A DNA stretch of 64,000 nt from Bradyrhizobium sp. CCGUVB1N3. Lineage in GTDB: Bacteria; Pseudomonadota; Alphaproteobacteria; Rhizobiales; Xanthobacteraceae. Numbering within the stretch: position 1 is the stretch's first letter; each line of letters begins with the position of its first letter. The stretch is taken from the NCBI RefSeq assembly GCF_024199925.1, contig NZ_JANADR010000001.1, positions 9,551,501-9,615,500 of the forward strand, given 5' to 3'. The position numbers and the translations under genes were made by a program. Below are positions 59,019 through 64,000 of the stretch, piece after piece. A model generated the notes under the pieces. The model was not told the DNA's origin and did no database searches. It worked only from the letters and a program-made list of their open reading frames with translations.

Positions 59019-59801
59019 TTAGCGTTGCGTCAAGAAGCCGACCACCGCGTCGGTGAAGGCGTGCGGCTGCTCGACATTGGAGATGTGGGCGGCATCGATG
59101 ATGGTCATGCTGGCGCCGGGAATTTGGCTGCGGATCAATTCGCCCGCCGAAATCGGGGTCGCCATGTCGTGGCGGCCGGCGATCACGAGCGTCGGGCTCT
59201 TGATCTTCGGCAGCAGCGCGCGCTGGTCGAGCGTCGACAGCGCCTCGCAGCAGGCGAGATAGCCCTCGACGGGGGAAGCGAGCAGCATCGATTTCATCTT
59301 GGCGGTGATCTGCGGCTCACGCTCGCGGAAATCTGCGGTGAGCCACCCCGCGAGCACGGCATCGGCGACCGCCGCGATGCCGCCCGTCTTCACCGCCTCG
59401 ATACGTTCCAGCCATTTGTTTGGTTCGGCGTAGTAGCAAGAGGTATTGGCAAGGATGATCTTGCCGAACCGCTCTGGCGCGTTGGCGCCCAGCCATTGCC
59501 CGACCATGCCGCCCATCGACAGGCCGCACCAATGCACCTTCTCGATGTTGAGATCGTCGAGGATCGCGAGCACGTCGCGGCCGAAGCGCTCCATCGAATA
59601 GGGGCCGGGGGCTACGCTTGACTTGCCGTGGCCGCGGCGGTCATAGCGGATGACGCGGAACACCTGCGTCAGCGCCTTCATCTGCGGCTCCCACATCTGC
59701 AGCGTGCAGCCGAGCGAGTTGGAGAGCATCAGGGTCGGCCCGCCGTCGCGGCCCTCGACGGACACGTTGAGCAGGCACCCGTCGGCATCGATCATGGGCA
59801 T
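59019..59801 (-). CDS. pcaD: 3-oxoadipate enol-lactonase
   Basis: Alpha/beta hydrolase of 260 residues that opens beta-ketoadipate enol-lactone. Seen are the oxyanion region LMLSNSLGCTLQMWEPQM, RYDRRGHGKS, the nucleophile elbow WCGLSMGGMVGQ (Ser in GLSMGG), the acid in VIAGRHDMATP and the catalytic His in DAAHISNVEQP. Start ATG 59801 (MPMIDADG) follows GGAG. It lies 14 bases after pcaB and before pcaC, so order in transcription is pcaB-pcaD-pcaC. Confidence 0.92.
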   Translation of the reverse strand: MPMIDADGCLLNVSVEGRDGGPTLMLSNSLGCTLQMWEPQMKALTQVFRVIRYDRRGHGKSSVAPGPYSMERFGRDVLAILDDLNIEKVHWCGLSMGGMVGQWLGANAPERFGKIILANTSCYYAEPNKWLERIEAVKTGGIAAVADAVLAGWLTADFREREPQITAKMKSMLLASPVEGYLACCEALSTLDQRALLPKIKSPTLVIAGRHDMATPISAGELIRSQIPGASMTIIDAAHISNVEQPHAFTDAVVGFLTQR

Positions 59802-59815
59802 GGCGGCGTCTCCGT

Positions 59816-61171
59816 TTATTCGCGGTCGAGGCTGTCGAGCAGCCGGTCGATCAGGGCTTGGGAAGCGCCTTGATAGGCCATCGGCTCGAACAGTGCCGCA
59901 ATTTTCTCCGGCGCAAGATGCGCGGTGACATTCGAATCGGCCGCGAGCACGTCGCGCAAATGCTTCTTCTCGGCAACCGCCTTCTTGCTGGCAGCCTCGA
60001 CCAGATGATGCGCGTCGCTCTTGCCGATGGTCTCGGCGAGCGCGAAGGTGACGGCTTCCGCCATGATCAGGCCGTGCGTCGCGTCGAGATTGGCGCGCAT
60101 GCGCGCCGCGTCGACGTCGAGGCCTTCGGCGATATCGACGATGGCTGCAAGCGCGCCTGAGGCGACCAGCATCAATTGCGGCAGCGTCGGCCATTCCGCG
60201 TGCCACGGGCCGGCGCTGCGCTCGTGATCCTGGACCTGGGCCGCGAGGATCGTCGCGGCCAATTGCGGCGCCATCGTCGCCGCGCCAAGCGCGCTTGCGG
60301 CAGCGACCGGATTGCGCTTGTGCGGCATGGTCGAGGAGCCGCCGCGGCCTTCGCCGGCGGGCTCAAAGGCTTCGGCGACGTCGGTCTGCATCATCAGCGA
60401 GACGTCGCGGGCGATCTTGCCGCAACTGCCGGCGAGAATCGCAAGGCTTGATGCCGCCTCCGCGATCCGGTCGCGATGGGTGTGCCAGGGCGCCTCGGGC
60501 AACTGAAGGTTCAACTCCTGCGCAAGCCGCTCGGCGACGACAAGTCCCTTGCCGCCGAGCGCCGCGAGCGTGCCGGCGGCGCCGCCGAATTGCAGCGCGA
60601 GGCCTTCGCGGCGCAGCCGCCGCAGCCGGCAGCGTGCGCGGGCAAGGCTTGCGGCATACTCGGCAGCCTTCAATCCGAACGGCATCGGTAGCGCGTGCTG
60701 CAGCCAGGTGCGCGCGACCATGGCGGTGTTGCGGTGGGTACGCGCCAGTGCGGCAAATCCTTTGATGGCACGACTGAGGTCGGCGTCGAGCGCATCGATC
60801 CCGGCGCGAAGCATCAGCATGGTTGCAGTGTCGATGACATCCTGGCTGGTGGCGCCCCAATGCACGTAGCGCGCGGCCTCCGCATCGGCCTTGGCGACGC
60901 TGGCGGTCAGCGTCTTGACGAGGGGGATCGCCAGATTGCCCGACCTGGTCGCGGCCTCCGCGAGCGCGGTGAGGTCGAACGCCGACGCCTGGCAGGCGGC
61001 TTCGATCGGGCCGACCGCGCTTGTGGGAATCACGCCGGTCGCAGCTTCCGCCCGGGCCAGCGCTGCCTCAAATTCGAGCATGTTTTGCAGGTAAGCCCGG
61101 TCATCGCAGACCGCGCGCATGGCCACGCTCGACAGCATCGGCGCAAGCAGGGGGGAGAGGGATGTGCTCAT
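59816..61171 (-). CDS. pcaB: 3-carboxy-cis,cis-muconate cycloisomerase
   Basis: Fumarase-superfamily enzyme of 451 residues lactonising 3-carboxymuconate. Motifs: YVHWGATSQDVIDTATML (conserved T-S loop), TWLQHALPMPFGLKAAEYA, the signature loop GEGRGGSSTMPHKRNPVAAA and ERSAGPWHAEWPTLP. The MPHKRNP loop and substrate-site WHAEW favour PcaB over adenylosuccinate lyase. First gene of the pca operon, divergent from the cox-like cluster. The protocatechuate dioxygenase genes pcaGH are not in the window. Start ATG 61171; GTG/TTG alternatives were not better. Confidence 0.92.
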   Translation of the reverse strand: MSTSLSPLLAPMLSSVAMRAVCDDRAYLQNMLEFEAALARAEAATGVIPTSAVGPIEAACQASAFDLTALAEAATRSGNLAIPLVKTLTASVAKADAEAARYVHWGATSQDVIDTATMLMLRAGIDALDADLSRAIKGFAALARTHRNTAMVARTWLQHALPMPFGLKAAEYAASLARARCRLRRLRREGLALQFGGAAGTLAALGGKGLVVAERLAQELNLQLPEAPWHTHRDRIAEAASSLAILAGSCGKIARDVSLMMQTDVAEAFEPAGEGRGGSSTMPHKRNPVAAASALGAATMAPQLAATILAAQVQDHERSAGPWHAEWPTLPQLMLVASGALAAIVDIAEGLDVDAARMRANLDATHGLIMAEAVTFALAETIGKSDAHHLVEAASKKAVAEKKHLRDVLAADSNVTAHLAPEKIAALFEPMAYQGASQALIDRLLDSLDRE

Positions 61172-61339
61172 GTTGCGCGGGACCTAACCACCATGGGCCG
61201 CGTCTGCCAATCCCAAACCGTTCGGCAAGCGTTTTGCAGTTGCGAATATGCATTGCATGTGATCGCCGGTCGCCCTTTCCTTTGCCGCGGCGCTGCGTTA
61301 CTTGAGCAGCGTTGTGTCAGTGATCCCGGGAGGCGGCCC

Positions 61340-61786
61340 ATGGCCATGACAATGAACGGCGAAGTTCAGCTTGCGGCGTCGCGCGAATCCGTGTGGGCCA
61401 AGCTCAACGATCCCGAGGTGCTGAAGGCCTGCATCCCCGGCTGCGAGGAACTTGAGAAGACCGATGACGGCGGTTTTCGCGCGGTCGCCAAGATGAAGGT
61501 CGGCCCGGTGTCAGCGCGCTTCAAGGGCAAGGTCATGCTCAGCGATCTCGACCCGCCGAACGGTTACAAGATCACCGGTGAAGGCGAGGGCGGGGTGGCC
61601 GGCTTCGCCAAGGGGGGCGCGGCGGTGAGACTGTCGGAGAAGGATGGCGGCACGCTGCTCTCCTATGATGTCGAGGCGCAGATCGGCGGCAAGTTGGCGC
61701 AGCTCGGCCAGCGCCTGATCAACGGCGCCGCCAAAAAGCTCGCCGACGAATTTTTTACGAATTTCGCCAAGGCGGTACAGGGTTAG
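61340..61786 (+). CDS. coxG: CO dehydrogenase subunit G-like SRPBCC protein
   Basis: Protein of 148 residues from the CoxG/SRPBCC family. MTMNGEVQLAASRESVWAKLNDPEVLKACIPGCEELEKTDDGGF begins as in CoxG (the xxxCIPGCE motif), and GGVAGFAKGGAAVRL and GQRLINGAAKKLADEFF follow. CoxG of Oligotropha is a membrane-recruiting factor for CO dehydrogenase; that one has a C-terminal anchor that is lacking here. Start ATG 61340 behind GGGAGG. First gene of a run with coxS-coxM-coxD-like genes on the plus strand; the 169 bases before it probably hold the promoter. Confidence 0.88.
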   Translation: MAMTMNGEVQLAASRESVWAKLNDPEVLKACIPGCEELEKTDDGGFRAVAKMKVGPVSARFKGKVMLSDLDPPNGYKITGEGEGGVAGFAKGGAAVRLSEKDGGTLLSYDVEAQIGGKLAQLGQRLINGAAKKLADEFFTNFAKAVQG

Positions 61787-61920
61787 CCCTGCGCCTTAAG
61801 GCATAACTGCCTGCATTTCGGGCGATGTTGCCCGAAGGTGCAATGGCCCATATGATGGGTCGGAATAACTATAAGAACCGCTTCGCCGGGACCCGGCGGG
61901 GTGCTGACCAGAGAGTCCTG

Positions 61921-62406
61921 ATGGCCAAAATCTCCCTGATTGTGAACGGCAATCCCGTCAACGCCAATGTCGACCCCCGCACCCTGCTGGTGCAGTTTCT
62001 GCGCGAGCATCTGCGGCTGACCGGGACCCATGTCGGCTGCGACACCTCGCAGTGCGGCGCCTGCGTCGTGCATCTCGACGGCAAGGCCGTGAAATCCTGC
62101 ACCACGCTTGCGGTGATGGCCGACGGCCACGAGGTCAAGACCATTGAGGGGCTGGCCGCTGACGGCGCCCCGCTGCATCCGATGCAGGAGGCCTTCCGCG
62201 AGCATCATGGCCTGCAGTGCGGCTTCTGCACCCCCGGCATGATCATGACCGCGATCGACATCGTCCATCGCAAGGGCCACGAGCTCGACGACCACACGAT
62301 TCGCGAGGAGCTCGAAGGCAATCTCTGCCGCTGCACCGGCTACCAGAACATCGTCGCCTCGATCGCCGCCGGCGCGAAGGCGATGGCGAAATCCGACCTC
62401 GCGTAA
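61921..62406 (+). CDS. coxS: CoxS-like [2Fe-2S] subunit of a molybdenum hydroxylase
   Basis: Small subunit of 161 residues carrying two [2Fe-2S] clusters that pass electrons from the Mo site to FAD. Cluster ligands: Cys40, Cys45, Cys48 and Cys60 ([16 protein letters not shown] ... SC), then Cys100, Cys103, Cys135, Cys137 ([10 protein letters not shown] ... LCRCTG). Length matches CoxS/CutS. The frame is open upstream to 61825, but the ATG at 61921 gives the conserved [10 protein letters not shown] start. Which substrate (CO or another small molecule) depends on the missing large subunit; see the note on gene order. coxM follows after 39 bases. Confidence 0.93.
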   Translation: MAKISLIVNGNPVNANVDPRTLLVQFLREHLRLTGTHVGCDTSQCGACVVHLDGKAVKSCTTLAVMADGHEVKTIEGLAADGAPLHPMQEAFREHHGLQCGFCTPGMIMTAIDIVHRKGHELDDHTIREELEGNLCRCTGYQNIVASIAAGAKAMAKSDLA

Positions 62407-62445
62407 ACCGACACTCGCGCGCCTCTCGCGATCAGGAAGCCCATT

Positions 62446-63252
62446 ATGTACGAATTCAAATATCATCGCCCTGGGACCGTGCGGCAGGCGGCCAATCTGC
62501 TGGTGAAGAATGAGGACGCCAAGGTGATCGCCGGCGGCCACACGCTGATTCCCGTGATGAAGCAGCGCCTCGCAAGCCCGCCGCATCTCGTCGACCTCTC
62601 CCATATCGAAGGTCTCGACACGATCGAGATGAAGGGCCGTTCGCTGGTGATCGGCGCTACGGCGAAGCACGCCGATGTCGCGACGTCGGCCATCGTGGGC
62701 GAGGTGATCCCGGCGCTCGCGAGCCTTGCCGGTGGCATCGGCGATCCCGCCGTCCGTCACAAGGGCACGATCGGCGGCTCGCTCGCCAACAACGACCCGA
62801 CCGCGGACTATCCGGCGGCTGTGCTCGCGCTCGGCGCCACCATCGTCACCAACAAGCGCCGCCTGAAGGCGGAAGAGTACTTCCAGGGCCTGTTCTCGAC
62901 CGCGCTCGAGGCCGACGAGATCATCACCAAGGTGATGTTCCCGCTGCCTAAAAAGGCGTCCTACGTCAAATTCCGCAACCAGGCCTCGCGCTATGCGCTG
63001 GTCGGCGTGTTCGTGGCACGGCGACCGTCGGATGTACGCGTCGCCGTCACCGGAGCCGGCTCGGATGGCGTCTTCCGCGTCACCGCGTTCGAGGAAGCGC
63101 TGAAGAAGCGGTTCGCGTCGAAGGCGATTGAAGGCATCGAGGTGCCGGCGGAAGGCCTCAACAGCGACATCCACGGCAGCGCCGAATACCGCGCACATCT
63201 CATCGGGGTGCTGACGCGGCGCGCCCTCGATGCCGCCAATGCCAAAGAGTGA
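62446..63252 (+). CDS. coxM: CoxM-like FAD-binding subunit of a molybdenum hydroxylase
   Basis: Medium subunit of 268 residues. FAD-binding motifs of the CoxM family: KVIAGGHTLIPVMKQRLASP (the AGGxSL(I/L)P motif, here AGGHTLIP) and IGDPAVRHKGTIGGSLANNDPTADYPAAVLAL (the TIGGSxAxxDPAxD motif). The C-terminal domain has YVKFRNQASRYALVGVFV. Receives electrons from CoxS and reduces the respiratory chain or another acceptor. It is followed 36 bases later by the MoxR (coxD-like) gene. Confidence 0.93.
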   Translation: MYEFKYHRPGTVRQAANLLVKNEDAKVIAGGHTLIPVMKQRLASPPHLVDLSHIEGLDTIEMKGRSLVIGATAKHADVATSAIVGEVIPALASLAGGIGDPAVRHKGTIGGSLANNDPTADYPAAVLALGATIVTNKRRLKAEEYFQGLFSTALEADEIITKVMFPLPKKASYVKFRNQASRYALVGVFVARRPSDVRVAVTGAGSDGVFRVTAFEEALKKRFASKAIEGIEVPAEGLNSDIHGSAEYRAHLIGVLTRRALDAANAKE

Positions 63253-63288
63253 TGGGCCCGGACCGGGCGTAGCGAGACTGGCTCTTTC

Positions 63289-64000
63289 ATGACTGCAGCG
63301 GCACTGCCGGCATCGGTCGATGCGATGCTCGAACTCCTCACTTCGCGCGGCTATCTCGCGGAGCGGTCGCTGGCGACGGTGACCTATCTGTCGCTGCGCA
63401 TGGGACGGCCGCTATTCCTCGAAGGCGAGGCGGGCGTCGGCAAGACCGAAATCGCAAAGGTGCTGTCGGCGGCGCTGGGGCGCAAGCTGATCCGCCTGCA
63501 ATGCTATGAGGGCCTCGACGTTTCGTCGGCGGTCTATGAGTGGAACAGCGCCGCGCAGATGATCGCGATCCGGATGGCGGAGGCCGCCGGCGATACCGAT
63601 CGCGAGCAGCTCTCGTCGGATATCTTCGCCGATCGTTATCTGATCAAGCGGCCGCTGCTCCAGGCGCTGGAGCCGGACGTTGCCGGCCCGCCGGTGCTGC
63701 TGATCGACGAACTCGATCGCGCCGACGAGGCGTTCGAGGCGTATCTGCTCGAAATCCTCAGCGACTTCCAGGTGACCATCCCCGAGTTCGGCACTGTGAA
63801 GGCGCCGCATCCGCCGATCGTCATCATCACCTCCAATCGCACCCGTGAGATCCACGACGCGCTGAAGCGGCGCTGTCTCTATCACTGGGTCGACTATCCC
63901 TCCGCCGAGCGCGAGCTCGCGATCATCAAGACGCGCGTGCCCGGCATCTCGGCAAAACTGTCGCAGCAGGTGGTGCGCTTCGTGCAGGCGCTGCGCAACC
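63289..64000 (+). CDS. coxD: MoxR-family AAA+ ATPase, CoxD-like, 3' partial
   Basis: First 237 residues of a MoxR ATPase, cut by the window end; no stop codon is reached. It starts MTAAALPASVDAMLELLTS (ATG at 63289), with Walker A EGEAGVGKTEIA, GLDVSSAVYEWN, Walker B VLLIDELDRADEAFEAYLLE, sensor 1 ITSNRTREIHDALKRRC. The CoxD ATPase of Oligotropha acts in maturation of the Cu-Mo active site of CO dehydrogenase together with CoxE (vWA) and CoxF. The vWA partner would be expected immediately to the right. This is the second MoxR ATPase in the window. Confidence 0.88.
   Translation, partial: MTAAALPASVDAMLELLTSRGYLAERSLATVTYLSLRMGRPLFLEGEAGVGKTEIAKVLSAALGRKLIRLQCYEGLDVSSAVYEWNSAAQMIAIRMAEAAGDTDREQLSSDIFADRYLIKRPLLQALEPDVAGPPVLLIDELDRADEAFEAYLLEILSDFQVTIPEFGTVKAPHPPIVIITSNRTREIHDALKRRCLYHWVDYPSAERELAIIKTRVPGISAKLSQQVVRFVQALRN

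Noticed and set aside
61783..63198. 471-residue open frame on the minus strand
   Set aside because: Antisense to coxS and coxM, which have all cluster and FAD motifs; no homology pattern in the shadow frame.

Overview
The window is chromosomal DNA from a high-GC alphaproteobacterium, most likely Bradyrhizobium or a close relative. This is inferred from protein sequences that read like Bradyrhizobium (rpsD, purB, rpe, liv genes), GC-rich third codon positions, short intergenic repeats of the rhizobial type (for example those at 3143-3243, 12534-12595, 27434-27529 and 58930-59009), and protocatechuate and CO-dehydrogenase-type genes side by side. No tRNA, rRNA, CRISPR array, transposase, integrase or phage gene was seen.

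Layout. 1-8100: LtrA (cut by the window edge), CbrC-like protein, an exported hypothetical, ergothioneine genes egtB-egtD, grxD, a macro-domain protein, a serine hydrolase and threonine aldolase. 8100-15300: rpsD with its terminator, a stand-alone E2-type acyltransferase, an HpaI-type aldolase, murI, cytochrome b561, a membrane cNMP-binding protein, a frameshifted DUF2934-like gene and a cyanurate/barbiturate ring-opening hydrolase. 15300-19100: a MacAB-type export operon with a small LuxR regulator. 19700-23800: a FixJ-type response regulator, four small secreted proteins with curlin-like Q-x-G-x-x-N repeats and a fifth small exported protein, followed convergently by a periplasmic protein built only from SecD-like sequence. 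24100-32450: acyl-CoA synthetase, M20 amidohydrolase, purB, a TetR regulator and a NarX/NarL-like pair. 32600-37000: an ExbB-like channel operon, then a phosphoesterase and a kinase-USP fusion. 37300-39450: a tiny membrane protein, rpe, and a Ser-rich EF-hand protein behind a perfect sigma-54 promoter match.

39499-47226 is the most unusual block. It is one minus-strand operon: TRYPCO2-type small protein, trypsin-like protease with a long C-terminal extension, MoxR AAA+ ATPase, and a 1570-residue multi-spanning membrane protein with a degenerate vWA-like domain. The combination fits NTP-dependent conflict (defence-like) systems predicted by comparative genomics. Its upstream side carries the eroded 3' end of a P1-peptidase gene, next to an intact paralogue.

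47700-64000: P1 peptidase, a large hybrid histidine kinase, a CheY-like receiver, the livK/livFGMH branched-chain amino acid transporter, a Gln-rich small protein, a membrane hypothetical, pcaB-pcaD-pcaC of the beta-ketoadipate pathway, and coxG-coxS-coxM-coxD-like genes, the last cut by the window end. No coxL lies between coxS and coxM.
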